Shown in pieces: positions 43,979 to 53,846 of a stretch of 64,000 nt of DNA; the first letter of the stretch is position 1; each line of letters opens with the position of its first letter. A model generated the notes under the pieces. It was not told where the DNA came from, did not search any database, and saw nothing but the letters and a program-made list of their open reading frames with translations. The translations under genes were made by a program, and so were the position numbers. This DNA comes from Planctomycetota bacterium (lineage in GTDB: Bacteria > Planctomycetota > Planctomycetia > Pirellulales > UBA1268): contig QWOQ01000005.1 in NCBI GenBank assembly GCA_003669585.1, positions 392,502 through 456,501 on the forward strand, written 5' to 3'.

Positions 43979-45394
43979 TCATCCGAGGGCGTAGAGATCA
44001 ATTGCTTGAATGATTTCCTCGATTCGATTTCCCACAGTGATCGCGCGATTGGCAAAACTTGCACGACTCACGCCACGGCTACCAAGTACGTCATTAAAAA
44101 GTGACTGGTCAGTGGTGTGATAGGCAACCGTTGCCGTGGGATCCTTGAGCTGATGTCCGGTGAGTACGCAAACCACCCGTTCGTCTCGATCAATCACCCC
44201 TTCGGCGACAAGTTGTTTTGCCCCGGCAACACTCGCCGCACTGGCCGGTTCACATCCTAGGCCACCAGCTCCCACCTGCGCCTTGGCGTCCAGAATTTCC
44301 TGCTCGCTTACCTCTCGCACCACGCCGTCGCACTCCTCGAGAGCCCTCAGGCATTTTGTGAGATTGACAGGACGATTAATTTCAATGGCACTGGCAATCG
44401 TATTTGCTTTTTTCTTGTCGCGATCGAGTTCATCGTAGTAGTGGCACGCAGGAGAAAGATCGACCTGTCCCTTCTGCCATCGCAAACCGCGATGATGATA
44501 CAGTTCGTAGAGCGTATTGGCGCCCGCTGCATTGATCACCGCGAGCCTTGGGACTCGATCGATCAGGCCAACATGTTTCATTTCAGAAAATGCTTTTCCG
44601 AATGCGCTTGAATTTCCAAGGTTGCCACCTGGCACAACGATCCAATCGGGCACTTCCCACCCCAGAGATTCAAGCACTCGATACATAATCGTTTTTTGAC
44701 CTTCGATTCGAAAAGGGTTGACGCTGTTCACGAGATAGATTCCTAATCGACTCGAGACTTCTTTGACTCGCGCCATCGCATCGTCAAAGTCTCCAGCGAT
44801 TTGGATTGTCAACGCTCCATAATCGAGAGCCTGCGAAAGTTTTCCGTAGGATATTTTTCCAGAACCTATGAAAATGATTGCTCGCATCAATCGTGTCACG
44901 GCGCAGTACACCGCCAGCGATGCGCTGGTGTTTCCAGTTGATGCGCATGCAGCACGCTTGGCTCCGATCATGCGAGCGTGCGTAAACGCCGCCGACATGC
45001 CATTATCCTTAAACGATCCCGATGGGTTCAAACCTTCGTATTGCAGGTGCAATCTTCCAGGACGAGTTCCTACGAACGCTCCGACCGAGTCGCTGACGGC
45101 AAGAAGCGTTTGTCCTTCCCCGATGGTGACAACCTTTTCAGGTGGAGCAAATGGAAGCATCTCATGAAAGCGCCACACGCCACTGAAGGCCAGCGGATCA
45201 CTGCGACGAGTCCACTTTTTCTCAAAAAAATGAAACGAGGATGGAGGTCGAGAGCGATCCCAGTCGTAGGCGATGTCGAGCAACCCACTACAGACCGGGC
45301 AACTGGTGTGGACCTCATCGATTGAGAACGTGGCACCGCATCTGGGAGAAATGCATTGCTGAAAGGCCACATCGGTGCGCGAGGCAACTGACAC
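43979..45394 (-). CDS. thrC: threonine synthase
   Basis: A PLP-dependent fold-type II enzyme converting O-phosphohomoserine to threonine. A four-cysteine ribbon comes first (CISPRCG...CPVCSG), as in ThrC with N-terminal zinc-like motif, then [13 protein letters not shown] with the Schiff-base lysine, [13 protein letters not shown] and [15 protein letters not shown]. 471 residues from GTG 45394, which has GGTGGAG 8 nt upstream; TTG 45421 in the same frame has no such site. It is upstream of dapB on the same strand. Confidence 0.94.
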   Translation of the reverse strand: MSVASRTDVAFQQCISPRCGATFSIDEVHTSCPVCSGLLDIAYDWDRSRPPSSFHFFEKKWTRRSDPLAFSGVWRFHEMLPFAPPEKVVTIGEGQTLLAVSDSVGAFVGTRPGRLHLQYEGLNPSGSFKDNGMSAAFTHARMIGAKRAACASTGNTSASLAVYCAVTRLMRAIIFIGSGKISYGKLSQALDYGALTIQIAGDFDDAMARVKEVSSRLGIYLVNSVNPFRIEGQKTIMYRVLESLGWEVPDWIVVPGGNLGNSSAFGKAFSEMKHVGLIDRVPRLAVINAAGANTLYELYHHRGLRWQKGQVDLSPACHYYDELDRDKKKANTIASAIEINRPVNLTKCLRALEECDGVVREVSEQEILDAKAQVGAGGLGCEPASAASVAGAKQLVAEGVIDRDERVVCVLTGHQLKDPTATVAYHTTDQSLFNDVLGSRGVSRASFANRAITVGNRIEEIIQAIDLYALG

Positions 45395-45814
45395 GGGATT
45401 GACTCCACCCAATTGTCGCAATCGAAGACCAGCGGCATGCTGGAAAACGGCTCGATTACGTTCGGGATGTTTCTAAGAGTAGGCCATCGACCGATCATCA
45501 TCAAGGCGAACAGCAGCACAATCCCCATCGGAAAAACGCTAAAACCCTCACAACTAGCTGTCGTTGGATTGCTCTGCAGGCGAAAAGAGCGTGGTGAAAT
45601 ATTCTCTCGAGAGGCCGGGAATGCGTCTGCACGAATTCTCAAACACTACTTTGTTCAGACCCAACGATGATTGCCTCTACTTTCAGTTCAAATTGACACG
45701 TCGCACGCTTCTCTGAGAAAATCTGCTTTCGGGTTCATTCACTCATTGACTGCATCCATTGCCGCTATCGATCTCTCGGCTTTTCAAAGCCATCCTGCAC
45801 CTGACGAGTATGCC
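45395..45814. other. thrC/lspA divergent intergenic stretch
   Basis: About 420 bp between divergent thrC and the preferred lspA start. It contains in-frame lspA extension (open back to a TTG at 45671) that looks non-coding, and a minus-strand frame with one hydrophobic segment that I do not trust. No hairpin with T-run or riboswitch-like element was recognised. Both genes' promoters should lie here. Confidence 0.35.
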
Positions 45815-46402
45815 GTGACGACTTCTATTTCGGGAAAAAGCGGCTGGGTCGTTTTTACGGTAGTTGCGATCCTTGCCGCAATTGCGGACCTTGGAACAAA
45901 GTGGTACGTGTTTGACCGCCTCGGTATGCCGGGCGAGAAAAGACCAATTGACCTGATCCCAAATATGCTCTGGCTCGAAACCAATCTCAATGAAGGCGCG
46001 CTTTTTGGAATCGGACAAGGATTTGGCATGGTGTTCGCCGTTGTTTCGTGCGTCGCAATTGTTGGCATTCTCTTTATGGTCGCGCAAGCCTCGACGCGTC
46101 GACAACATTGGATACTGATCGCTTTTGCGCTGGTCAGTGGCGGAATCGTTGGAAATCTTTACGACCGTCTGGGATTTCCAGGACTTCGTTGGAATGCACC
46201 AGACGAACGCATGGGCCGTCCGGTGCTGGCAGTGCGGGACTGGATTCATTTCCGACTGGAGGGCGTGATCGACTGGCCGATCTTTAATCTTGCCGATTCG
46301 TGGCTGGTGATCGGAGCGGGAATCTTGCTCCTGCTGTCTGTTGTGTCACGTCCGGCACTCGATTGCGACACTCAGCCTGAGGGCGACTCGCCGCTACCAT
46401 AA
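45815..46402 (+). CDS. lspA: lipoprotein signal peptidase (signal peptidase II)
   Basis: A four-helix membrane aspartic protease that cuts prolipoprotein leaders before the lipidated cysteine. Both catalytic aspartates are visible: GNLYDRLG and FNLADSW (Asp165 and Asp209 counted from the TTG 45671; 48 less from the chosen start). The stretch LETNLNEGALFG is also conserved. Start GTG 45815 gives 195 residues and puts helix 1 (GWVVFTVVAILAAIADLGTKW) near the N terminus. The start is uncertain, with only GACGAG upstream. It ends directly at the hisN start (TAA then ATG), so the two form an operon. Its substrates include the lipoproteins at 12.1 and 23 kb. Confidence 0.88.
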   Translation: MTTSISGKSGWVVFTVVAILAAIADLGTKWYVFDRLGMPGEKRPIDLIPNMLWLETNLNEGALFGIGQGFGMVFAVVSCVAIVGILFMVAQASTRRQHWILIAFALVSGGIVGNLYDRLGFPGLRWNAPDERMGRPVLAVRDWIHFRLEGVIDWPIFNLADSWLVIGAGILLLLSVVSRPALDCDTQPEGDSPLP

Positions 46403-47242
46403 ATGGCCGCAGGAATACCACCGATGCATGTGAACGTCGAATCAGTCACCAACCCAGATCCACAGATTCAGAAGCGACTCATCCTCGCAATAGATCTGGC
46501 GTATCACGCTGGACAGAAAACGCTTGAATGGTTCTCCAATCCGTTGCTTGAAGTTCGGCATAAGAGCGATCGTTCTCCGGTTACTGTCGCCGACGAAATG
46601 GCCGAGTCGTTTGTAAGACAGGCGCTGCTTTCGGCATTTCCTTCCGATGGATTCCTCGGGGAGGAATCTGGATCGGTCGAGGGCACAAGTGGCTTTGACT
46701 GGATTGTTGACCCCATTGACGGAACAAAGTCGTTTATTCGTGGCGTACCTCTCTACTCGACACTCGTTGGCTGCAGACATAACGATTGTGGTGTTATTGG
46801 CGTGATCGCCATCGCTGCACTTGATGAAATGGTTTACGCATCGCTTGGAGCCGGAGCCTGGCATGTCGTTGGCAGCAGCACGCCCATCAAAGCGTGCGTC
46901 TCCTCGCGACGAGTCCTCTCCGAAAGTCTTTTTTGCACAACCGATCCGGTGAGCTTTGGAAAAACTTCTCGTCGCGGTGTTCGCGATGCGCTTGAATCTG
47001 CCTGCCTCCTTTCTCGGTCGTGGGGTGACGGCTACGGCTATCTGCTCGTTGCAACCGGTCGAGCTGAGGTGATGGCTGATCCTCTTATGAATCGCTGGGA
47101 TGCAGCGGCTGTTGAAGTGGTCGTGCGAGAGGCAGGAGGCACATTCACCGATTGGAAGGGAATCGAGTCAATCGATTCGGGAGAAGGCCTCGCTACAAAC
47201 GGTCTTGTTCTAGAGGAAACGCTCCTGTTGACTCGCGGCTGA
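46403..47242 (+). CDS. hisN: histidinol-phosphatase, inositol monophosphatase type
   Basis: A Mg-dependent phosphatase of the inositol monophosphatase fold that likely dephosphorylates histidinol phosphate. Metal ligands are visible: LGEESG (Glu87/88), VDPIDGTKSF (Asp103, Asp106) and RWDAAAVE (Asp233). The stretch WGDGYGYLLVATGRAEVMADP is close to the HisN subfamily rather than generic SuhB. 279 residues. The ATG follows the lspA TAA without a gap. Confidence 0.82.
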   Translation: MAAGIPPMHVNVESVTNPDPQIQKRLILAIDLAYHAGQKTLEWFSNPLLEVRHKSDRSPVTVADEMAESFVRQALLSAFPSDGFLGEESGSVEGTSGFDWIVDPIDGTKSFIRGVPLYSTLVGCRHNDCGVIGVIAIAALDEMVYASLGAGAWHVVGSSTPIKACVSSRRVLSESLFCTTDPVSFGKTSRRGVRDALESACLLSRSWGDGYGYLLVATGRAEVMADPLMNRWDAAAVEVVVREAGGTFTDWKGIESIDSGEGLATNGLVLEETLLLTRG

Positions 47243-47469
47243 GCTCTCCTCAACTAGGCGGCTAAAGTGCAGCAAAGCGAGTTTCGGCTTGCGACTTTTG
47301 GCCGGATTACTATATTTTCTTTTCTCGTCCAAAGTGGATGCTCGAAACTTTTCGAAGGCATTTCTTTATGACGATTGAAGTTATGTAACATTTTTTTCCT
47401 GAGGAATCGTCGACCTCGCCCTTTGTTCGCCAACAGACGTCAACACAAGAGAGATAGAGGAATTATCCA

Positions 47470-47790
47470 GTGGCCAGATCGTGTCAGGTTTGCGGCAAAG
47501 GTTCTTCGATGGGAAATTCCGTCACCCTTCGCGGCAAGGCAAAGTACCTCGGCGGTGTCGGCACCAAAGTCACGGGCATTACCCGCAGGAAGTTCAGACC
47601 AAATCTGCAAACTCTTCGAGTGACTGTCGGCGGGGGTACAAACACCACTCTGCTTGTTTGCACGCAGTGCATGAAAAGCGGTTCCGTGGTCAAACTGATT
47701 CAACAACAACCGTTTCGTCTTCCACATGTTGAAAAGGCTCGTCCGGTCGTTGTGGAAGCGGTGCCATCGGGTCCGCGAGCTCGCGGATGA
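47470..47790 (+). CDS. rpmB: 50S ribosomal protein L28
   Basis: A large-subunit ribosomal protein. CQVCGKG and CTQCMKSG form the zinc-type four-Cys set, and RRKFRPNLQTLRV is the L28 core. An insert between them (TLRGKAKYLGGVGTKVTGI) and a C-terminal extension bring it to 106 residues, against 60-80 in most bacteria; I associate this long form with planctomycetes. GTG start with GAGG 9 nt upstream. It stands 103 bp before gatC. Confidence 0.93.
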   Translation: MARSCQVCGKGSSMGNSVTLRGKAKYLGGVGTKVTGITRRKFRPNLQTLRVTVGGGTNTTLLVCTQCMKSGSVVKLIQQQPFRLPHVEKARPVVVEAVPSGPRARG

Positions 47791-47893
47791 GAATTTCCGT
47801 TCGTATTTCTGACCTGCATTCTGATTGAACATCCGGGGATTCATACAGGCTCCGTCGAAACTCTTTTTTCATTTTTCCAACCTGGAACATTTC

Positions 47894-48196
47894 ATGGCGA
47901 TTACACGAAGTGATGTAGCCAAGGTCGCATCGCTTGCCAGGCTTGAACTCAGCAACGTCGAACTTGACACCATGACCCGAGACCTGCAGGGAATTGTTGG
48001 GTTTATTTCTAGTCTGGATGAACTCGATACTTCTGGCGTTGAACCACTGGCGCACCCTCTGGGCACTCAAAACGTATTCCGCGAGGATATTCCGACAGAT
48101 TCGCTTTCGTTGTCTGAAGCATTGCAATCAGCTCCACGGCATGACGGAAAATATTTTCTTGTGCCTGCGGTGCTTGGTGAGACCGGAAGTGCGTGA
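47894..48196 (+). CDS. gatC: Asp/Glu-tRNA amidotransferase subunit C
   Basis: The small stabilising subunit of GatCAB, which converts misacylated Glu-tRNA(Gln) or Asp-tRNA(Asn) to the amide form. 100 residues from ATG 47894: DVAKVASLARLELSN at the N terminus, LDELDTSGVEPLAHP in the middle and a C-terminal KYFLVPAVLG (family FVVPKVL). The frame open from 47825 is not conserved. It precedes gatA by 97 bp. Confidence 0.94.
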   Translation: MAITRSDVAKVASLARLELSNVELDTMTRDLQGIVGFISSLDELDTSGVEPLAHPLGTQNVFREDIPTDSLSLSEALQSAPRHDGKYFLVPAVLGETGSA

Positions 48197-48293
48197 GTTC
48201 ATTCGTACACTGTTTAAAAAAACTTTTAGCGATTCCAACGGTCTATTGAACAGTTTGAGTTGATTCTTTTTTCCTTTTCGACGGCAACTATCC

Positions 48294-49841
48294 ATGCACC
48301 CCGGCGACATGTCCGCTTGTGAAATTGCTGGCGCGGTTGCACGTGGCGACATCAGCGCATTTGAGTGCACGCAAGCAGCACTCAGCAGAATTGATCGACT
48401 CAATGGATCAATCAACGCTTTTCTGCACATCGACGCTGAAGGCGCGATTGCATCGGCACGTTCGATTGATTCGCGAAGAGCGCGGGGAGAATCGCTCGGG
48501 CCGCTCGCCGGAGTACCAATCGCAATTAAAGATGTCTTGTGCACGCGAAATGTTCCAACCACTTGCGCTTCAAAGATGCTCAAGGATTTTCGTCCTCCCT
48601 ATGATGCCTTCGTTGTGGAACGACTCCGAACCAGCGACGCAGTGATCGTCGGCAAGACAAATATGGATGAGTTTGCCATGGGGGGTTCAAATGAGAACTC
48701 TGCATTCGGGCCGGTTCGAAACCCTTGGGATCTCTCGCGAGCTCCTGGAGGATCGAGCGGGGGATCGGCAGCATGCGTAGCAGCGGGGATGTCGCCGATA
48801 GCTCTGGGATCCGACACCGGAGGTTCTATTCGGCAACCGGCAGGTTTGTGCGGCATCACTGGTCTCAAACCGACATATGGTCGTGTCAGTCGACGAGGAC
48901 TTATCGCATTTGCCTCGAGCCTCGATCAAGTTGGTCCAATGGCCAGAAGTGCCGCCGACTGTGCACTCGTGCTGGAAACGATTGCCGGACACGATCCTGG
49001 CGACTCGACGTCGCTGAAAGCCGATGTCCCCCCATACTCGCGTCTCCTTGAGGAATCTCTTGCAGGCGTGCGGATAGGACGCGTCGCGGCACATTTCACC
49101 GAAGGACTCAATCCAGAAGTAGCGAGGGCCGTTGACGAAGCATTTGCTGTTTTTCGTGCTGCCGGGGCAACCATTCATGACATTGAAATGCCTCATGCTC
49201 GGTGGGGCGTGCCAACCTATTATCTTGTGGCCCCCTGTGAAGCCTCGAGCAATCTTGCCCGTTACGACGGTGTGCACTTCGGACACCGCACAGACACCGC
49301 ACAGATTCTTGCCAGCCACGCCGCCGATCGCACGCAGAAAAACAACATTGATTCCGACCAAGCCGACTCGACGCTCGTCGAGATGTATCGAAAAAGCAGA
49401 GCAGAGGGATTCGGCAGTGAAGTCAAACGCCGAATTATGCTCGGTACTTATGCTTTGTCAGCAGGTTATTACGATGCCTACTATCTGAAGGCGCTCAAGG
49501 TTCGCAGACTTATTCGTCAGGACTATCTCAACGCTTTTGAAAAAGTAGACCTGATCGGCGGGCCGGTGTCTGCCACTGCGGCATTTCCACTCGGTGAGAA
49601 AACTGGCGATCCGCTATCGATGTATCTTGTTGATCTCTATACCGTCACAGCAAATCTCGCGGGCGTCGGAGGAATTTCTTTTCCGTGTGGACTCTCGGCC
49701 TCAGGGCTGCCACTGGGTTTTCAGTTGCAATCACCGGCGCTCGCCGAACCACTTTTGCTGCGTGCTGCCGATCGCTTTCAGCGAATCACTGACTGGCACC
49801 AACGACGTCCTCATCTAGAAGGGACATTGCAACAACCATGA
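48294..49841 (+). CDS. gatA: Asp/Glu-tRNA amidotransferase subunit A
   Basis: The amidase subunit that releases ammonia from glutamine. The Ser-cisSer-Lys triad falls at Lys79 (AIKDVL), Ser154 (GGSSGGSAA) and Ser178 (DTGGSIRQPA), the same numbers as in Staphylococcus GatA. 515 residues. It ends in an ATGA overlap with gatB (49838-49841), so the two are translationally coupled. Confidence 0.96.
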   Translation: MHPGDMSACEIAGAVARGDISAFECTQAALSRIDRLNGSINAFLHIDAEGAIASARSIDSRRARGESLGPLAGVPIAIKDVLCTRNVPTTCASKMLKDFRPPYDAFVVERLRTSDAVIVGKTNMDEFAMGGSNENSAFGPVRNPWDLSRAPGGSSGGSAACVAAGMSPIALGSDTGGSIRQPAGLCGITGLKPTYGRVSRRGLIAFASSLDQVGPMARSAADCALVLETIAGHDPGDSTSLKADVPPYSRLLEESLAGVRIGRVAAHFTEGLNPEVARAVDEAFAVFRAAGATIHDIEMPHARWGVPTYYLVAPCEASSNLARYDGVHFGHRTDTAQILASHAADRTQKNNIDSDQADSTLVEMYRKSRAEGFGSEVKRRIMLGTYALSAGYYDAYYLKALKVRRLIRQDYLNAFEKVDLIGGPVSATAAFPLGEKTGDPLSMYLVDLYTVTANLAGVGGISFPCGLSASGLPLGFQLQSPALAEPLLLRAADRFQRITDWHQRRPHLEGTLQQP

Positions 49842-51355
49842 TGATGGCAGCGGCATCACAGCCGACCACCTCAGCTACCACCGATGTTTTGCCTTACACA
49901 ATCGTGATTGGCCTGGAGGTGCACGTTCAACTTCTGACTCGCACAAAACTTTTCTGCGGTTGTTCCACCGCTTTTGGCGCTGCTCCCAACACACAGACTT
50001 GTCCGGTCTGTCTGGGTCTCCCCGGAAGCCTGCCGGTCATGAACCATGAAGCGTTTATCCTTGCCGTTCGTGCAGCAAAAGCTCTTTCTTGTCGCATTGC
50101 GGAGTTCACCAAATGGGATCGCAAGCACTACTTTTATCCTGATCTTCCCAAGGGGTATCAGATCAGTCAGTTCGACCTTCCGTTTTCCAGCGACGGAAAA
50201 CTTTTGGTCTGCGATTCCAAGGGACGCTTTGCACCGCGAACGGTCGGAATTGTGCGAGTGCATCTCGAAGAGGACGCTGGTAAAAGCATTCACGACGAGT
50301 CTACGGGATGCGCCGACAGTCGCATCGATCTGAATCGAACGGGTGTGCCACTGATGGAAATTGTGACACAACCCGATCTCCGGTCGCCGCAGGAAGCCCG
50401 TGCATGGCTGAACGAACTCAAGTTGCTCCTTGTTTATCTCAAAGTGAGCGACTGCAACATGCAGGAAGGCAGCCTGCGCGTGGATGCCAATATCAATCTG
50501 CACATTCCATTGCCCGATGGCCGGATTGCAAAAACGCCAATCGTGGAAATCAAAAACGTAAACAGTTTTCGTTCCGTAGAGCGTGCACTCCTTTACGAGG
50601 CAAGCAGGCAGTGGGACGAGTTCAATCACACGCATGCGGAAATCGGTTCGTCTCCAAAACAGACTCGAGGATGGGATGATCCAGCGGGTGTCACGAGAGC
50701 ACAGCGACACAAAGAAGAGTCGAGCGATTATCGATATTTTCCAGAACCCGATTTAGTCCCCGTCACCGTTTCCGAAACTGAACTTTCCCTGATGACTTCC
50801 GCTCAGGGCGAAACTCCTGCGCTTTTGCGATCACGACTGGAATCCCAGTGGTCGATTTCGGCCTACGATGCCGATGTGTTGGTGAATCAGGGAATCGCTT
50901 TTGTTGGCTATTTCGAACGCCTTGCAACGATTCTCTCCGATGGGAAATCTGCCAGCAACTGGATGCAACAAGATGTGATGCGCATGCTCAACGAGAATAC
51001 TGTTGCCATCGAGTCGTTTCCGGTTCGTGCCGAGGGGCTTGCCGCATTAATTGCGCAGGTCTCCTCTGGTGCTTTTGATACAAGTCGTGCGCGTGATATT
51101 TTTTCAGAAATGGTGAAGACCGGCCGCTCTGCTGCGGAGGTTGCGGCGTCGATGGGTATTGCAGATGTCGGCGATGATGAACTCATGTCGCTGTGTCGCG
51201 AACTGGTGGCATGCAATCCAAAAATCGTCGCTGATGTGAAGGGGGGAAAAGAACAGGCTGCCGCGGGACTTCTCGGTCAAGCCAAGAAAAAGAACCCCAA
51301 CGTCAATCCTGGAAAAGTACGGCAACTGTGCCTTGAGTTGATCCGTGCAATGTAG
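49838..51355 (+). CDS. gatB: Asp/Glu-tRNA amidotransferase subunit B
   Basis: The tRNA-binding kinase subunit. N-terminal signature IGLEVHVQLLTRTKLFCGC, then NTQTCPVCLGLPGSLPV, KHYFYPDLPKGYQISQ, HLEEDAGKSIHD and VEIKNVNSF. A C-terminal tail domain (GatB/YqeY-like) ends PGKVRQLCLELIR. 505 residues. It is coupled to gatA by a 4-bp overlap. Presence of GatCAB implies that this organism makes Gln-tRNA and/or Asn-tRNA by the indirect route. Confidence 0.96.
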   Translation: MMMAAASQPTTSATTDVLPYTIVIGLEVHVQLLTRTKLFCGCSTAFGAAPNTQTCPVCLGLPGSLPVMNHEAFILAVRAAKALSCRIAEFTKWDRKHYFYPDLPKGYQISQFDLPFSSDGKLLVCDSKGRFAPRTVGIVRVHLEEDAGKSIHDESTGCADSRIDLNRTGVPLMEIVTQPDLRSPQEARAWLNELKLLLVYLKVSDCNMQEGSLRVDANINLHIPLPDGRIAKTPIVEIKNVNSFRSVERALLYEASRQWDEFNHTHAEIGSSPKQTRGWDDPAGVTRAQRHKEESSDYRYFPEPDLVPVTVSETELSLMTSAQGETPALLRSRLESQWSISAYDADVLVNQGIAFVGYFERLATILSDGKSASNWMQQDVMRMLNENTVAIESFPVRAEGLAALIAQVSSGAFDTSRARDIFSEMVKTGRSAAEVAASMGIADVGDDELMSLCRELVACNPKIVADVKGGKEQAAAGLLGQAKKKNPNVNPGKVRQLCLELIRAM

Positions 51356-51427
51356 TTTCGTCAGACCGTTCGTCCTTGGCAACCTTTTATTTTTATTTGC
51401 CTACGAGTAGTCAATCGATTCTTCTTC

Positions 51428-52825
51428 ATGCCAACGCCACAGTGGTCCGATATTGTGAACCCCATACTGAGTGAAAACAGTTCCGTCGCTCACGACACGC
51501 TACGATCGTGGGATTGTGAGCATGTCTGGCATGCTTTTACGCAAATGCAGGAGTATGAATCGCTTCTCATTGAAGAAGGGCAGGGGGCCACTCTCGTCGA
51601 CATCGACGGAAATCGTTATCTCGATGGATCGGCGAGTCTCTGGTGTAATGTTCACGGCCATCGGCATCCTCGACTCGATCAAGCGATCATCGCACAACTC
51701 AACCGCGTCGCACACACGACGAATCTTGGTCTCTCCAATTCCACAACCGTGAAATTTGCGAAACGTCTCATCGACGTCGCTCCCGCCGGACTCGACAAGG
51801 TTTTCTTTGCAAGCGATGGCTCCGCCGCAGTCGAAGCGGCACTCAAATTGGCATTTCAGTTCTGGCGTCAGTCTGAGACTCCGCAGCCACATCGCACAAA
51901 ATTTATTGCACTGGCCGAGGCATATCACGGCGACACACTCGGCGCTGTGGGCGTCGGTGGAGTCCCTCGATTCGGCTCGCTTTTTGGACCACTTACGTTT
52001 GAGGCGATTCGAATTGCTTCGCCGTACGCTCGCGGCCCTTCGGCAGTATCATCCGAAGATTTGTTGCAGACATCGCTTGAAAATCTGGAAAATATCCTCT
52101 TGCAACATGCCGGCCAGATCGTGGCAATGATCGTAGAACCTCTGGTACAAGCGGCCGCAGGAATGCTCGTGCATCCATTTGGATTCTTACGCGGTGTGCG
52201 AGAACGAACGCTCCGGCATAATGTGCTTCTGATTGCGGATGAAGTCGCCGTTGGATTTGGACGAACAGGCACGCTGTTCGCCTGCGAACAAGAACAGGTA
52301 AGCCCTGATTTTCTCTGTCTCGGAAAGGGAATTACTGCTGGATATCTGCCGATGTCCGCGACGCTTACGACGCAGGCTATATGGAATGCATTTCTTGGCG
52401 AGCACGCCGAGCGGCGTACGTTCTTTCACGGCCACACATACGGTGGAAATCCACTTGCAGCGGCGGTGGGCCTCGAATCACTCGAAATATTTCGAGAGGA
52501 GCGTGTACTCGAACAACTTCCTGAGAAGATCGAGCGACTTCGACACCATCTCAAACGGTTATCCGTTCTGAAACACGTTGGTAGCGTGCGGCAGTGCGGC
52601 ATGATGGCGGGAATCGAACTAGTCGCTGACAAAACGGTAGGAAAACATTATCCGTGGGAGGAAAAACTCGGCATGCGGGCCTGTCTTGCTGCGCGAAAAC
52701 ACGGGGCGTTGTTGCGACCGCTCGGCGATGTCGTTGTGCTCCTGCCACCGCTGTGCATCACACTCGATGAGATCGACCGATTAGCGAATGCTGCCGAAGC
52801 AGGGATTGACGAAGCAACTCGCTGA
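51428..52825 (+). CDS. bioA: adenosylmethionine-8-amino-7-oxononanoate aminotransferase
   Basis: A class III PLP aminotransferase of biotin synthesis (SAM amino donor, gives 7,8-diaminononanoate). Visible: HVWHAFTQMQEY at the N terminus (BioA-specific opening), DGSASLWCNVHGHRHP, SDGSAAVEAALKLA, ADEVAVGFGRTG and the Schiff-base lysine in CLGKGITAGYLP (Lys300). 465 residues. It is 72 bp after gatB and converges on the ExbD-like gene, 6 bp away. No other bio gene is in the window. Confidence 0.93.
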   Translation: MPTPQWSDIVNPILSENSSVAHDTLRSWDCEHVWHAFTQMQEYESLLIEEGQGATLVDIDGNRYLDGSASLWCNVHGHRHPRLDQAIIAQLNRVAHTTNLGLSNSTTVKFAKRLIDVAPAGLDKVFFASDGSAAVEAALKLAFQFWRQSETPQPHRTKFIALAEAYHGDTLGAVGVGGVPRFGSLFGPLTFEAIRIASPYARGPSAVSSEDLLQTSLENLENILLQHAGQIVAMIVEPLVQAAAGMLVHPFGFLRGVRERTLRHNVLLIADEVAVGFGRTGTLFACEQEQVSPDFLCLGKGITAGYLPMSATLTTQAIWNAFLGEHAERRTFFHGHTYGGNPLAAAVGLESLEIFREERVLEQLPEKIERLRHHLKRLSVLKHVGSVRQCGMMAGIELVADKTVGKHYPWEEKLGMRACLAARKHGALLRPLGDVVVLLPPLCITLDEIDRLANAAEAGIDEATR

Positions 52826-52831
52826 GCATTC

Positions 52832-53827
52832 TTACTGTACTACCGATTTGCTCCCTTCCGTTGAACCACCGATTGGAGCTCCATCCGGCATGGGACGTCC
52901 TGCAGTCGGCATTCCACGGGCGTACAGATTCTCTCGAATGGCGCGGAATGTTTCAAAGCTATCGGGGTAACACCATAGAGTGACTGTTGCGTTTGAACTA
53001 TGGCGTTCGATGATGCCTTGAAATCTTGATCCTTTGGCGAGTGCTTCTTCAAGGGTCTCTCCGATCTGCGATCCTGTAGGACGCACCACCCATTCACGAG
53101 ATCTCACAAGCACCTGTCCTCGAGAAGGATCCACGCTCGTTTCAATGCAGTAGTCGAGCGCAAAACTTTGTACGGGTCCGACTGTTTCAACTCGAGTGGC
53201 TACTTTTGATAACGAATCCGAACTTCGACGCGTTCGGGTCTTCGCCAACTCAAAAAGTTCTTCGATCGGGATATATGCAACTCTTCCTTCGGCAAGACGA
53301 AAATGAATCTCTTCTCCAGTCACAACGCGACTAATCGGAGTCGGAAATTCAAGAACTTGCTTGGTTTCAGCCGGCATCGAGGCTAACTGTTCTTTTTCCC
53401 TGCGATGCTGCGCGATCTCATTTTGAATCTGTTTTTTTTGATCGAGTGCTTGTGCGGAAAGCACCTTGCGTTCATCGACTTTTTTGGGAATCTCATCGAG
53501 TTCACGCCTGGCTGCACTAACTATTGTAGCCATCTGCAATCGTGCTTCGCTCGCCTGCGCTGCCGCCTCCGCAACTGTAAGGGCCTGCTTTGAAAGTTCT
53601 CCGATCTCTGATTCCGCAACCGCCGCGGTATACGCCAGATCCGTCACATCCCGCTCTCGCTGAGGATCGACAGTTCCCGACTTCGGAGTTCCAGAAAGAA
53701 TAATGTGCTGAACCTTCGCTCCCACGACCATCACTAAAATAATAATGATGCCCACGATGTTCGTGACAACGTCGAGAAACGAATCTTGACCGGCAGCACT
53801 CGAGTCTTCAGGTTTCACTCGCCGCAT
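52832..53827 (-). CDS. ExbD-like membrane-anchored coiled-coil protein
   Basis: 331 residues, third gene of a MotA/TolQ-type operon. The N-terminal helix SFLDVVTNIVGIIIILVMVVGA carries the Asp of ExbD/TolR helices, which is needed for proton coupling in that family. A coiled coil (about 50-150, Ala/Glu/Arg-rich) follows, then a small C-terminal alpha/beta domain ending TLWCYPDSFETFRAIRENL and a Gly/Pro-rich tail. It lies 19 bp after the 660-residue gene. The periplasmic target is unknown. That it works with the ExbB-like protein is inferred from the operon and the helix. Confidence 0.65.
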   Translation of the reverse strand: MRRVKPEDSSAAGQDSFLDVVTNIVGIIIILVMVVGAKVQHIILSGTPKSGTVDPQRERDVTDLAYTAAVAESEIGELSKQALTVAEAAAQASEARLQMATIVSAARRELDEIPKKVDERKVLSAQALDQKKQIQNEIAQHRREKEQLASMPAETKQVLEFPTPISRVVTGEEIHFRLAEGRVAYIPIEELFELAKTRTRRSSDSLSKVATRVETVGPVQSFALDYCIETSVDPSRGQVLVRSREWVVRPTGSQIGETLEEALAKGSRFQGIIERHSSNATVTLWCYPDSFETFRAIRENLYARGMPTAGRPMPDGAPIGGSTEGSKSVVQ

Positions 53828-53846
53828 GAATAATCCTATGTTCCTA

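Noticed and set aside
45422-45642. Minus-strand frame with a hydrophobic segment upstream of thrC
   Set aside because: Continues antisense-like into thrC in another frame, with no ribosome-binding site and no family match.
48687-49361. 224-codon minus-strand frame inside gatA
   Set aside because: Fully antisense to gatA, whose catalytic triad is intact; no signature of its own.
49871-50710. 279-codon minus-strand frame inside gatB
   Set aside because: Shadow of gatB; cysteine- and histidine-rich from reversed codon bias only.
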